A stretch of DNA of 64,000 nt from positions 72,773,852 to 72,837,851 of the forward strand of contig NC_084463.1 in the NCBI RefSeq assembly GCF_027409185.1. Direction: 5' to 3'. This document shows positions 1 to 10,337 of this stretch, piece by piece. This DNA is from Cynocephalus volans. Taxonomy: Eukaryota > Chordata > Mammalia > Dermoptera > Cynocephalidae. Each line of letters begins with the position of its first letter. The first letter of the stretch is position 1. Both the position numbers and the translations under genes were made by a program. The notes under the pieces are model-generated. The model was not told the origin of the DNA. It saw only the letters and a list, made by a program, of their open reading frames with translations, and made no database searches.

Positions 1-917
1 TCATTATCTCTTCATGTATTTGAATTAGTCGTGTTATACAAAGTCTAAAAGATAGCTTTAAAACATGTATAGGATCAACAACTTCTCCCTGGAAATAAGA
101 GGAAAATTATTTCTAAAATTGCTGGAGAGCCATGTTTCTTAGGAATGTTTTGATGTTATATTCCTCATTTAGCTGAAAGAATGTTTCCCATGACTCCTCT
201 CCATTGTCTCCAGGGGTTAGATGTACCCTCCCCACCAGATTTCTAGCTGGTATGAGTAAAAGCTTCAATGTCATCATTCATTCAATTGTTTTTACTTGCA
301 AAAATACACCGACTCATGAGAAAAAGTAACTCTATTAGCGTTTTCCTCACACATATCATCCAATTAAAAGAATAGAATGCTTTTTTGATTTGTGAGAATA
401 TCTTTGCTTGGGTTAAGAAATAAGGTTAATTGTCCCTTGGAAAGTGAAGTAAGTGCAAACATTTATAGGGTTCTATGTAGCTTACAGACTGTAAAGATAA
501 AAGTTAATAAATGTGAGCCATAAAACGTATGTGATTGCTGCTCCTTACTAATATATCAGGTGAAAGGCAAAACCAACAATCCAGTGAGAACAAGGACATC
601 CTTTCTTGGTCAGCTTCTATAACTGGGACTTTCTAAGGATGACCACAGAGGAAAATATAAGAAGATTTAGGCTTCAGGCAGCAGACACATTAAGGCCAGT
701 TAAGTAAGGCAGGCCTGAAAGACTCCTTGTTGCTTGAACTTCACTGGGTCCTGGAACTCTGAGGTCAGGGAATGTGGAACTATATTCCAGAGGCAAATGT
801 GCCATAGGGAATATGAGTGAGAAATGATCCTTTTTCTTTAGGAAATTGCAATTAGAAACTGGAAGAGATAGATACGAGCAGACCTAATTAAACGAAGACA
901 TTGTGATGAGAAGTCTA
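1..917. other. Non-coding, no recognised feature
   Basis: AT-rich sequence with no long open frame. I recognise no repeat, RNA gene or exon-like coding block here. Confidence 0.5.
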
Positions 918-1085
918 TACTAGTACTTCCCAAACTCTAATGGGTACACACTGGCCTGAGGATCTTGATACAGTGCAGATTCTGACTTGGTATATCTAGG
1001 GTGGGCCCAAGACTGCATTCCTAACAAGCTCCCAGGTGTTACCTATGATGCTGGTCTGCAGACCATCCTTTGAGTAGTGAGGGGC
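918..1085 (+). mobile_element. MER5A-like hAT-Charlie MITE
   Basis: About 170 bp that reads like the MER5A consensus from end to end. It begins with a 'tacttcccaaactctaatggg' type start, has a central 'gtgggcccaa', then 'taacaagctcccaggtg', and closes with a 'gaccatcctttgagtagtg' type end. MER5A is a non-autonomous, ancient eutherian DNA transposon. The divergence is high, as expected. The call comes from memory of the consensus, not an alignment. Confidence 0.6.
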
Positions 1086-2300
1086 CACAGCCTGAGAGGA
1101 CTGAAAAGTCAGTCCTGACAGGAAGAGTCTTCAATGGGCTTATGGGGAGCTGCCCTCTAAGTGGATCGGCAGGACCTCCTGAACTGCCTGGGAGGTGGAG
1201 CTGGACTGGCAGGAAGCACAGGCACAGAGGCAGGCAGGGCATGTTTGAAGAAAAATTAATTTGGAAAAAAATTATTAAAATATCATGGTGGGAGCAGATC
1301 CACATAACCAGTGACTCACAACTGTTTTGCTTGTCCTAAAATAACATGGTGAGAATTAGTAAATCTATTTCCCAAAATACATGAGTGTTCTGTGGGAAAG
1401 GGTAATGTTTACATGTTATACTTCCCCAAATGACAAACTGTTACTAATCCTATTCCATATGCTCAGTGTTCTGAACGGTAAGCTTTTGGTCCACATTTTG
1501 TTGAGAGAGACTTTCTCGTCCTTTGAAATCTGAAGTCTTCCCATAACCCTACATGCTCAGATGGCTCTCCACCACTCATCTCTCCTCCTCTTCACCTATC
1601 AAAATAAACTCATATTTTGGTGTTTTGCATTTTATTCCACTTCTGCAATCCCCATCTTGACATAGCAGATATCTTCATCTTCTCTCGGTCTAAGGGAAAT
1701 TCCCCAAACGGTGCTATGAATACCATCTTTTAACCCCCTTTCAGGGATTTAGTTTCTTTGATTAACACAACTTCTTTCTATGCCTTCGATCTCTCTCTAC
1801 ATAGAGTCTCTTCGCCAGCTCCATTGTCTTTCCAGCTCAATTGTCTTTCATGTTAGACATAATCTCTTGACCTATGTTCCCCTCTGGCTACCTACCTCTC
1901 TTCTTCCCTTTACACTATATCTGAAACGTCCTCACCTCACCTCACCTCACATTCATTCACCAACTCATTGCAATCTGATTTCTATCCCCTCCCTGAAATG
2001 CCTTATCTGAAATGACTCTTGCCAAGTCACCAGTGAATTGTTGAATGAAATGGATATTTAAATAACTTATTTTATGTAATGTGATGTTCATTTTTCAGGC
2101 CACTATCCCCTTCCTCTCTCATAAAAGGCTCCTTCTCAGCCTCCTTTATTTTCCACTTTGTAAAATTTTGATTTTTTCCCCATATAAAAAATGTAAAATG
2201 AGGATCATATTAATTCTCAGATTCTTAGAAATAATAGATATTGTATGTAATATATATAACGTAGCATCCTGACATAGTTTGGATTCGATGACTAGTAGCT
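1086..2300. other. Non-coding, short CTCAC repeat only
   Basis: No gene or classified repeat seen. A short (CTCAC)n tract lies at about 1930-1951. The open frames here (up to 89 codons) lack any recognisable protein signature. Confidence 0.5.
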
Positions 2301-2552
2301 AGTAGAGGCAGGATGGTGGTTAGGACTTTAGACCCTGGACTTCCTACACTCAAATCCTGTCTCTGCCACTTTTTAGCTTTGTGACTTTGGGCAAATTCGC
2401 CAACCTCTCTGTTTCTTCATTTCCTCATCTGTAAGATGGAGACCACAATAGTATCTGCTTCATAGGTTGTGAAGATCTAATGTATAGTGTGCATGAAGTA
2501 CTTCATACAGTACCTGGTAAATAATAGGTTCTCAATTATTATTAGCTGTTAA
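2301..2552 (+). mobile_element. MIR SINE, near full length
   Basis: Shows the order of blocks typical of MIR: a tRNA-like head, 'tgccactttttagctttgtg', the conserved core 'tgactttgggcaaattc', 'tcctcatctgtaagatgg', and the 3' end 'cctggtaaataataggttct'. MIR is an ancient CORE-SINE mobilised by L2, long inactive. Confidence 0.85.
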
Positions 2553-2861
2553 TAAAAGGAATCTTATTTTATACTCAATTTGGTCATAAAATATCCTTAA
2601 ACCAGCTTTACCTTTCTATTTGTCATTTTAGGACTCCAAGGTTGCCCAAGCTTTTAAAAATTAAATTGTTTTTTCTTTGAGTAGCTTTAATTGATCTTTA
2701 AAAACGGGTAAGTAATTTGAACACATTTGCTCATAGCAGTTTCTGATTCACTCACTCATACTGCTCCTGCTAAGTGAAGTGCCTTCCTTCACTCTACTGC
2801 TTACCTTCATAAAGAAGCCAGGTCTACTCTCAGTTTTGGAATTTTTAAAAAACACTCAATA
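2553..2861. other. Non-coding, no recognised feature
   Basis: AT-rich spacer between two MIR copies. No coding or repeat signature seen. Confidence 0.45.
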
Positions 2862-3110
2862 GGGTAGGGTGGTAAAAAGGCACTTGAACTGAGAACCAGA
2901 AGCCCCAGATTTAAGTCCTGGCTTCTTTACCAACTCTTCATAGAACTTTGGTCGAAACCCACCTCTCTGAGTTTCGTTTCTACAACTAAAACATGAGAAT
3001 ATCTGCTTCAAGTATAACAGCATACATAAAAAACACTCAAAATTCTTATAGAGTGAAAAATTTGTAGAATGCAAGATTGTAAAGCAGTGTATAAATATAA
3101 GATGTAGACA
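2862..3110 (+). mobile_element. MIR SINE, diverged
   Basis: Follows the MIR order but is more eroded: 'aagtcctggcttctttacca', an 'aaacatgagaatatctgctt' block matching the 'aaaatgggaataat' region, and a 3' tail resembling 'gtgtataaatataag'. It is the second MIR in the same orientation within 600 bp. Confidence 0.65.
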
Positions 3111-3312
3111 AACTACTTTATTTAAATTTTGGTTATTGCCACAAAATGAGTTCATATGCTTTATGGCCCATTTAACTGTGCTATATAACTTCCTGAGATC
3201 TCTCAATCTGGGCTTCTGTTTTGAAGCCTATAATTGCCCCTACATCTCTACTCCAGTGGTTTTGGAGCTTTTAATCTCAGAGTTTCAGAACTTTTGAAAA
3301 AATAGTGATTTT

Positions 3313-3418
3313 CTGGGGCTGGCTGGTTAGCTCAATTGGTTAGAGCGAGGTGCAGATAACACCAAGGGCCAGGGTTCTATCCTTGTACTGGCTAGCTGCC
3401 AAAAAAAAAAAAAAAAAA
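3313..3418 (+). mobile_element. tRNA-Ile-derived t-SINE, monomer
   Basis: The body resembles a tRNA-Ile gene: A-box-like 'ttagctcaattgg' near 3328, B-box-like 'gggttctatcc' at 3372-3382, and the end 'gctagctgcc' followed by 18 A. A perfect 12-bp target duplication 'aatagtgatttt' flanks it at 3301-3312 and 3428-3439. This is a retroposed SINE carrying an internal Pol III promoter, not a tRNA gene: there is no folded mature tRNA with an intact acceptor stem, and it has a genomic A tail. The family matches the colugo t-SINE/CYN type. Confidence 0.88.
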
Positions 3419-3606
3419 GGTATCAGCAATAGTGATTTTTCCTTTCTCTCTTAATGGCCCATTGAAAGAAAAATCAAAATAAATACTAACTGTCCTTAGA
3501 GACATGTGACTAAAAAAAATAGAACTGTCTGAAAGTGAAGTAAAGGCAAAATGCTCACCAGACTGGGAGGCTATCTTAAGACTGAAAAAAGAAGCAGGCT
3601 CTTCCA

Positions 3607-4110
3607 TGAAAGCAAATAATTTTAATTAAGAGGGTCATTTAATTACAGGATGATGGATCAGGCGGGCACCCACCCAGAAGCATGCACAAAGTTTCTCTGC
3701 GCCACCTCCTGGTCAAGTCCAAGTTTATATAGTCAGTTCACACAAAGCAGAGGAAAAAGTCAAGAAGCAGTTACTAAGGAATAATCTAATGCCACTAACT
3801 CCAAATTTCTTATGACAATGACTGCTATCTTTGGTGGTCTTGTGATGCTGGTAGCCGGACCAGCTGTTGTTATATCAGCACTTAATCACTAAGTTCTTTC
3901 TTTGTAGTCAGCAAGCTGTTTCTAGCTATTGTTCTCACTATCTTACCCCTAGTTATTATAAAACTTTTGTGGGTAGGGCTTACACAAAGGATACAGCAAG
4001 TGGTAAGGGCTTTCAAGATGGAGTAAGTTATGTTCACAGTCACACACAAATATAGCTATTAGCTATAAGCATAGCCTCTTTAAAACAAAACCATATCTCT
4101 TTATGGTTCC
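3607..4110 (-). mobile_element. Possible solo LTR, antisense
   Basis: Read on the minus strand this ~500-bp block has LTR-like layout: a TATA-like 'tatataaact' (plus 3725-3733 region), a GC-richer stretch after it, and A/T-rich 'attaaa' signals close to its 3' end. It starts and ends near TG/CA-type ends. I could not name a family and no clear target duplication is seen, so this is tentative. Confidence 0.3.
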
Positions 4111-4839
4111 AGTATAAAATTAGAAGAAAAATTGACATGAAAATTAAGACAGGCTAGTTGTTGATGCAAGTACATTTTTGGTGAACAAATTCAGCTATAA
4201 GAGGACAATATTGGCTGATGAGTTTCCACCTGGGTGTCTAAGCCAACTGTAATTGCATGGGCACTAAGGACATGCTTGTAGTTGATTCAAATTTGGATTG
4301 TACATGACTGCCACTTTTTTGTGTTATGTATAATCAAGTGAATGAACAGAATATGAAATCCACTTAACACATGCAGTTGAACCAGGAAGAAGATGATTCT
4401 GCCAGCACTGACTAAGATTTATCTCTGATGAGTTTTCAATCTGCTTAAGTGGAAAACTTATAATTTTCTATCAATTTAGACTCGAAATTTCCTCCAATGG
4501 AAAGTGAATTTGGGGGGTGGGTGTAGATCCTCTATTAACTTAGCATCTACAACTTGCCAGGGTGAGAATTTATGCATATGATTTTCATGTTCAATTTTTT
4601 TCTGATAGAAGAAATAATGTCATGAACTTTAAATGGGCCATAGTTTTCTTCCGTCTTTTCTTTTGCTTGTAATTTACCAAAATAGCAGGCTGTATTGCAG
4701 AGATCATTAAATGAATTTTTCTTTTTTGGTTTTGTCACATATTCATAATGTCTTTTTTGCAAGAAGTCTTACTTGCTCTTCCTCCAGCTGGAAGTGATCT
4801 CTCATATATTTTTATTTTTGGTTCTCTTTTATGGCATGT
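4111..4839. other. Non-coding, no recognised feature
   Basis: No classified repeat or gene recognised. The short open frame on the minus strand at 4547-4762 has no known signature. Confidence 0.45.
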
Positions 4840-4995
4840 GTCACTTCCTGTTTTAGGTTATAGATACCTACATGTGTTTTATTCTTCCCACTAGAATATA
4901 AAGCAGCCTTGAGAAAAGTTGTTTTATGCACTGTATTTCCAGTATGTTGAATAGATTAGTTGCTTAAAAAATAGAATACATAAATAAATCAATAA
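4840..4995 (+). mobile_element. L2 3' end fragment
   Basis: Contains 'cttcccactagaatataaag', 'ttttatgcactgtatttcca' and 'tgttgaatagat', in the order found at the 3' end of L2 (CR1-clade LINE). Diverged and truncated at its 5' side, as nearly all L2 copies are. Confidence 0.6.
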
Positions 4996-5062
4996 ATACC
5001 TACTCTGAATAACAAGAGCAAAAAATCTATAGTCCCTGAGGATGAAGAGAGGGATTTAGTGG

Positions 5063-5109
<47 letters not shown>

Positions 5110-5116
<7 letters not shown>

Positions 5117-5323
5117 ATTTTGTCGATATACATTGTAGCTGATTAATGCTCCCCATCACCAAAACCTCCCTCCCTTCTCCCTCCCCCCCTCCCCCCCAAC
5201 AATGTCCTTTCTGTTTGCTTGTTGTATCAACTTCAAATAATTGTGGTTGTTATATCTTCTTCCCCCCCCCCCGGTTTGTGTGTGTATGTGTGTATGTGTG
5301 TGTGTGAATTTATATATTAATTT
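5110..5323 (-). other. L1 3' UTR with polypurine tract
   Basis: The region between the ORF2 stop and the poly(A) tail is about 215 bp. On the element's sense strand it carries two G-rich runs (plus-strand C runs at 5167-5198 and 5262-5272) and a CA-type simple repeat (plus-strand GT at 5275-5305). A G-rich polypurine tract in the 3' UTR is a recurrent L1 feature in mammals and can fold as a G-quadruplex. The role here is inferred. Confidence 0.75.
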
Positions 5324-8300
5324 TTAGCTCCCACCAATAAGTGAGAACATGTGGTATTTCTCTTTCTGTGCCTGACTTGTTTCACTTAATATAATTCTCT
5401 CGAGGTCCATCCATGTTGTTGCAAATGGCAGTATTTCATTCGTTTTTATAGCTGAGTAGTATTCCATTGTGTAGATGTACCACATTTTCCGTATCCACTC
5501 ATCTGATGATGGGCATTTGGGCTGGTTCCAACTCTTGGCTATTGTAAAGAGTGCTGCGATGAACATTGGGGAACAGGTATACCTTCGACTTGATGATTTC
5601 CATTCCTCTGGGTATATTCCCAACAGTGGGATGGCTGGGTCGTATGGTAGATCTATTTGCAATTGTTTAAGGAACCTCCATACCATTTTCCATAGAGGCT
5701 GCACCATTTTGCAGTCCCACCAACAATGTATGAGAGTTCCTTTTTCTCCGCAGCCTCGCCAGCATTTATCGTTCATAGTCTTTTGGATTTTAGCCATCCT
5801 AACTGGGGTTAGATGGTATCTCAATGTGGTTTTGATTTGCATTTCCCGGATGCTGAGTGATGTTGAGCATTTTTTCATATGTCTGTTGGCCATTTGGATA
5901 TCTTCCTTAGAGAAATGCCTACTTAGCTCTTTTGCCCATTTTTTAATTGGGTTGCTTGTTTTCTTCTTGTAAAGTTGTTTGAGTTCCTTATATATTCTGG
6001 ATATTAATCCTTTGTCAGATGTATATTTTGCAAATATTTTCTCCCACTCTGTTGGTTGTCTTTTAACTCTTTTAATTGTTTCTTTTGCTGTGCAGAAGCT
6101 TTTTAGTTTGATATAATCCCATTTGTTTATTTTTCCTTTGGTTGCCCGTGCTTTTGGGGTCGTATTCATGAAGTCTGTGCCCAGTCCTATTTCCTGAAGT
6201 GTTTCCCCTATGTTTTCTTTAAGAAGTTTTATTGTTTCAGGGTGTATATTTAAATCCTTAATCCATTTTGAGTTGATTTTAGTATACGGTGAGAGGTATG
6301 GATCTAGTTTCATTCTCCTGCATATCGATATCCAGTTATCCCAGCACCACTTGCTGAAGAGGCAGTCCCTTCCCCAGTGAATAGGCTTGGTGCCTTTGTC
6401 AAAGATCAGATGGCAGTAAGTGTGAGGGTTGATTTCTGGATTCTCTATTCTATTCCATTGGTCAGTGTGTCTGTTTTTATGCCAGTACCATACTGTTTTG
6501 GTTATTATAGCTTTGTAGTATAGCTTAAAGTCAGGTAGTGTTATGCCTCCAGCTTTAGTTTTTTTGCTGAGCATTGCTTTGGCTATTCGTGGTCTTTTAT
6601 TGTTCCATATAAATGTCTGAATAGTTTTTTCCATTTCTGAGAAAAATGTCTTTGGAATTTTGATGGGGATTGCATTGAATTTGTATATCACTTTGGGTAG
6701 TATGGACATTTTCACTATGTTGATTCTTCCAATCCAAGAGCATGGAATATCTTTCCATCTTCTTGTATCCTCTCTAATTTCTCTCAGCAGTGGTTTGTAG
6801 TTCTCATTATAGAGATTTTTCACCTCCTTGGTTAACTCAATTCCTAAGTATTTTATTTTTTTGGTGGCTATTGTAAATGGGCAGGCTTTCTTGATTTCTC
6901 CTTCTGCATGTTCACTATTGGAGAAAATAAATGCTACTGATTTTTGTGTGTTGATTTTGTATCCTGCTACTGTGCTGAAATCATTTATCAATTCCAACAG
7001 TTTTTTTGTAGAGGTTTTAGGCTGTTCGATATATAGGATCATGTCATCTGCAAACAGGGACAGTTTGACTTCATCTTTTCCAATCTGGATGCCCTTTATT
7101 TCCTTCTCTTCTCTGATTGCTCTGGCTAGTACTTCCAACACTATGTTGAATAGGAGTGGTGAGAGTGGGCATCCTTGTCTAGTGCCTGTTCTTAAAGGAA
7201 AAGCTTTCAGCTTTTCCCCATTCAGGATGATATTGGCAGTGGGTTTGTCATATATGGCTTTAATTATGTTGAGATACTTTCCCTCTATACCTAACTTATA
7301 GAGGGTCTTTGTCATGAATGAGTGCTGAACTTTATCAAATGCTTTTTCAGCATCTATAGAGATGATCATATGGTCCTTGTGTTTGAGTTTATTAATATGG
7401 TGTATCACATTTATTGATTTGCGTATGTTGAACCAACCTTGCATCCCTGGGATGAATCCCACTTGATCGTGATGAATAATTTTTCGTATGTGTTGCTGTA
7501 TTCTGTTTGCTAGTATTTTAGTGAGGATTTTTGCATCTATATTCATCAAGGATATCGGCCTGTAGTTTTCTTTTTTGGTTATATCTTTACCTGGTTTTGG
7601 TATCAGGATGATGTTTGCTTCATAGAATGAGTTTGGGAGATTTGCGTCCGTTTCAATCTTTTGGAATAGTTTGTAAAGAATCGGTGTCAATTCCTCTTTG
7701 AATGTTTGGTAAAATTCTGCTGTGAATCCATCTGGTCCTGGGCTTTTCTTTGTTGGGAGCCTTCTGATAACAGCTTCAATCTCCTTTATTGTTATTGGTC
7801 TGTTCAAATTTTCTATGTCTTCACGGTTCAGTTTTGGGAGCTTGTGTGTGTCCAGAAATTTATCCATTTCCTCCAGATTTTCAAATTTGTTGGCGTATAG
7901 TTGTTTATAGTAGTCTCGAATGATTCCTTGTATTTCAGATGAATCAGTTGTAATATCGCCTTTTTCATTTCTAATTTTTGTTATTTGAGTCTTCTCTCTT
8001 CTTTTTTTTGTTAGCCATGCTAATGGTTTGTCAATTTTATTTATCTTTTCAAAAAACCAACTTTTTGATTCGTTGATCTTTTGAATTGTTTTTTGGTTTT
8101 CAATTTCATTCAGTTCTGCTCTGATCTTAATGATTTCTTTCCGTCTGCTAACTTTAGGATTGGATTGTTCTTGTTTTTCTAGTTCTTTAAGGTGAAGTGT
8201 TAGGTTGTTCACTTGCCATCTTTCCATTCTTCTGAAGTGAGCATTTAATGCAATAAATTTTCCCCTCAATACTGCTTTTGCAGTATCCCACAGGTTTTGG

Positions 8301-9151
8301 TATGATGTATCATTGTTTTCATTAGTTTCAATAAACTTTTTGATTTCCTGCTTGATTTCTTCTTGGACCCATATGTCATTAAGTAGAATGCTGTTTAATT
8401 TCCATGTGTTTGTATAGTTTCCAGAGTTTTGTTTGTTATTAATTTCTAGTTTTAATCCATTGTGGTCTGAGAAGATACATGGGATAATTCCAATTTTTTT
8501 GAATTTATTGAGACTTGATTTGTGACCTAATATGTGATCTATCTTGGAGAATGATCCATGTGCTGATGAGAAGAATGAATATTCTGAGGTTGTTGGGTGG
8601 AATGTTCTGTAGATATCTGCCAATTCCAATTGGTCTAGAGTCTTGTTTAGATCTTGTGCTTCTCTACTGATTCTTTGCCTAGATGATCTGTCTAATATTG
8701 ACAGTGGAGTGTTCAGGTCCCCTGCTATTATGGTATTAGTGTCTATTTCCTTCTTTAGGTCTAATAGAGTTTGTTTTATAAATCTGGCTGCTCCAACATT
8801 GGGTGCGTACATATTTATGATTGTTATGTCTTCTTGATGGATCAGTCCTTTTATCATTAAGTAGTGTCCCTCATTGTCTCTTTTTATGGTTTTTAGTTTA
8901 AAGTCTATTTTGTCAGATATAAGAATAGCCACTCCAGCTCGTTTTTCTTTTCTGTTTGCATGGTAAATCTTTTTCCATCCTTTCACTCTTAGTCTGTGTG
9001 AATCTTTATGGGTGAGGTGGGTCTCTTGTAGGCAGCATATAGTTGGGTCCTGCTTTTTGATCCAGTCAGCCAGTCTGTGTCTTTTAATTGGGGAATTTAA
9101 GCCTTTAACATTAAGAGTTGTTATTGAAAGGTGTTGATTTATTCTTAGCAT
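5324..9151 (-). CDS. L1 ORF2p endonuclease/reverse transcriptase
   Basis: 1275 codons, the same length as human L1 ORF2p, with no stop or frameshift. The N-terminal APE-like endonuclease keeps N14, E43, D145, N147, D205, D229 and H230, which cut target DNA. A PIP-box-like 'IRDYYKQLY' spans residues 411-419 (Y414, Y415). The reverse transcriptase has motif A 'SIDAEKAFD' with D600 and the 'FADD' box with D702 and D703, plus '[14 protein letters not shown]' near 657-670. The C-terminal zinc-knuckle-like CX3CX7HX4C motif is complete. The protein performs target-primed reverse transcription of its own RNA, and of SINE or cellular RNAs in trans. It would be translated from the bicistronic L1 RNA after ORF1. 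All catalytic residues I can check are present, so activity is plausible but unproven. Confidence 0.96.
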   Translation of the reverse strand: MLRINQHLSITTLNVKGLNSPIKRHRLADWIKKQDPTICCLQETHLTHKDSHRLRVKGWKKIYHANRKEKRAGVAILISDKIDFKLKTIKRDNEGHYLMIKGLIHQEDITIINMYAPNVGAARFIKQTLLDLKKEIDTNTIIAGDLNTPLSILDRSSRQRISREAQDLNKTLDQLELADIYRTFHPTTSEYSFFSSAHGSFSKIDHILGHKSSLNKFKKIGIIPCIFSDHNGLKLEINNKQNSGNYTNTWKLNSILLNDIWVQEEIKQEIKKFIETNENNDTSYQNLWDTAKAVLRGKFIALNAHFRRMERWQVNNLTLHLKELEKQEQSNPKVSRRKEIIKIRAELNEIENQKTIQKINESKSWFFEKINKIDKPLAWLTKKRREKTQITKIRNEKGDITTDSSEIQGIIRDYYKQLYANKFENLEEMDKFLDTHKLPKLNREDIENLNRPITIKEIEAVIRRLPTKKSPGPDGFTAEFYQTFKEELTPILYKLFQKIETDANLPNSFYEANIILIPKPGKDITKKENYRPISLMNIDAKILTKILANRIQQHIRKIIHHDQVGFIPGMQGWFNIRKSINVIHHINKLKHKDHMIISIDAEKAFDKVQHSFMTKTLYKLGIEGKYLNIIKAIYDKPTANIILNGEKLKAFPLRTGTRQGCPLSPLLFNIVLEVLARAIREEKEIKGIQIGKDEVKLSLFADDMILYIEQPKTSTKKLLELINDFSTVAGYKINTQKSVAFIFSNSEHAEGEIKKACPFTIATKKIKYLGIELTKEVKNLYNENYKPLLREIREDTRRWKDIPCSWIGRINIVKMSILPKVIYKFNAIPIKIPKTFFSEMEKTIQTFIWNNKRPRIAKAMLSKKTKAGGITLPDFKLYYKAIITKTVWYWHKNRHTDQWNRIENPEINPHTYCHLIFDKGTKPIHWGRDCLFSKWCWDNWISICRRMKLDPYLSPYTKINSKWIKDLNIHPETIKLLKENIGETLQEIGLGTDFMNTTPKARATKGKINKWDYIKLKSFCTAKETIKRVKRQPTEWEKIFAKYTSDKGLISRIYKELKQLYKKKTSNPIKKWAKELSRHFSKEDIQMANRHMKKCSTSLSIREMQIKTTLRYHLTPVRMAKIQKTMNDKCWRGCGEKGTLIHCWWDCKMVQPLWKMVWRFLKQLQIDLPYDPAIPLLGIYPEEWKSSSRRYTCSPMFIAALFTIAKSWNQPKCPSSDEWIRKMWYIYTMEYYSAIKTNEILPFATTWMDLERIILSETSQAQKEKYHMFSLIGGS

Positions 9152-9338
9152 TTTATTGGTTGTTTGGTTGTCTTAGGTGTCTTTTGTTCCTTGCTTTCTG
9201 ATTTGCTATTTGGTTTCTTTGTTTGTTGGTTCCTTAGGTTGTAGATAGTGTTTTTGTTAGCTTGTTTTCTCTTCATGAATGCCATTTTTATTGTACTAGC
9301 GGGTTTAGATTTTTCTTAGGTTTTTATGGCAGTGGTAG

Positions 9339-10337
9339 TTATTTTTCAGGAACCAAACCCAGTACTCCCTTGAGGATTTCTTGTAAGGGTGGTCTTGTGG
9401 TAGTGAACTCCCGCAGTTTTTGTTTGTCTGAGAAATATACTATTTGCCCCTCATTTCGGAAGGATAGCCTTGCAGGGTAGAGTATTCTTGGCTGGCAATC
9501 TTTGTCTTTTAGTATTTTGAAAATATCATCCCATTCCTTTCTAGCTTTTAGGGTTTGTGATGAAAAGTCTGATGTTAACCTGATTGGGGCTCCCTTATAG
9601 GTGATTTGACGCTTCTCTCTTGCAGCTTTTAAGATTCTCTCTTTGTCTCTGAGTTTTGCCAATTTGACTATGACATGTCTTGGAGAAGGCCTTTTTGGGT
9701 TGAATACATTTGGAGATCGTTGAGCTTCCTGGATCTGAAGATCTGTGATTTTTCCTATACCTGGGAAGTTTTCTGCCACTATTTTGTTGAATATGTTTTC
9801 AATGGAATCTCCATTTTCCTCCCCTTCTGGAATACCCATGACTCGGATATTTGAGCGTTTGAGGTTGTCTGATATCTCTCTCAGATTTTCTTCCATGTCC
9901 TTGATTCTTTTTTCTTTCTTTTTGTCTGCTTGTGTTATTTCAAACAGCCCATCTTCAAGTTCAGAGGTTCTCTCTTCAACTTCGACAAGCCTGCTGGTTA
10001 AACTCTCCGTTGTGTTTTTTATTTCGCTGAATAACTTCTTCAGTTCAGCAAGTTCTGCTACATTTTTTTTCAGGACATTGATTTCCTTGTATATTTCCTC
10101 TTTCAGATCCTGTATACTTTTCCTCATTTCATCATGCTGTCTAGCTGAGTTTTCTTGTATCTCATTCAGTTTCCTTAGAATTATCACTCGAAATTCCTTG
10201 TCAGTTATTTCAAGGGCTTCTTGTTCTATAGGATCTAGAGTATGAGATTTATTAACTTTTGGTGGTGTACTTTCTTGATTTTTTGTATTTCTGGTGTCTT
10301 TTTTTTGGTGTTTATTCATTGTGGCCGGGGGTTTCAC
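9339..10337 (-). CDS. L1 ORF1p RNA-binding chaperone
   Basis: 332 codons, uninterrupted, close to human ORF1p (338 aa). Order seen: a basic N-terminal region (1-45), a long heptad-rich coiled coil (about 50-160) for trimerisation, an RRM-like domain starting at 'SNIRVMGIPEG' (about 162-250), and the C-terminal domain (about 250-325) with 'YKGAPIRLTSDFS'. R253 in that motif corresponds to the nucleic-acid-binding arginine (R261) of the human protein. ORF1p coats L1 RNA and acts as a nucleic acid chaperone. A second Met at codon 7 is an alternative start; the first gives the longer frame. Confidence 0.94.
   Translation of the reverse strand: MKPPATMNKHQKKDTRNTKNQESTPPKVNKSHTLDPIEQEALEITDKEFRVIILRKLNEIQENSARQHDEMRKSIQDLKEEIYKEINVLKKNVAELAELKKLFSEIKNTTESLTSRLVEVEERTSELEDGLFEITQADKKKEKRIKDMEENLREISDNLKRSNIRVMGIPEGEENGDSIENIFNKIVAENFPGIGKITDLQIQEAQRSPNVFNPKRPSPRHVIVKLAKLRDKERILKAAREKRQITYKGAPIRLTSDFSSQTLKARKEWDDIFKILKDKDCQPRILYPARLSFRNEGQIVYFSDKQKLREFTTTRPPLQEILKGVLGLVPEK

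Noticed and set aside
3321-3400. tRNA-Ile gene
   Set aside because: The tRNA-like region is the head of a SINE with poly(A) and target duplication, and the stems are imperfect.
5475-9480. Plus-strand open frames of 60-170 codons inside the L1
   Set aside because: They are antisense shadows of ORF2 and ORF1, with no independent features.
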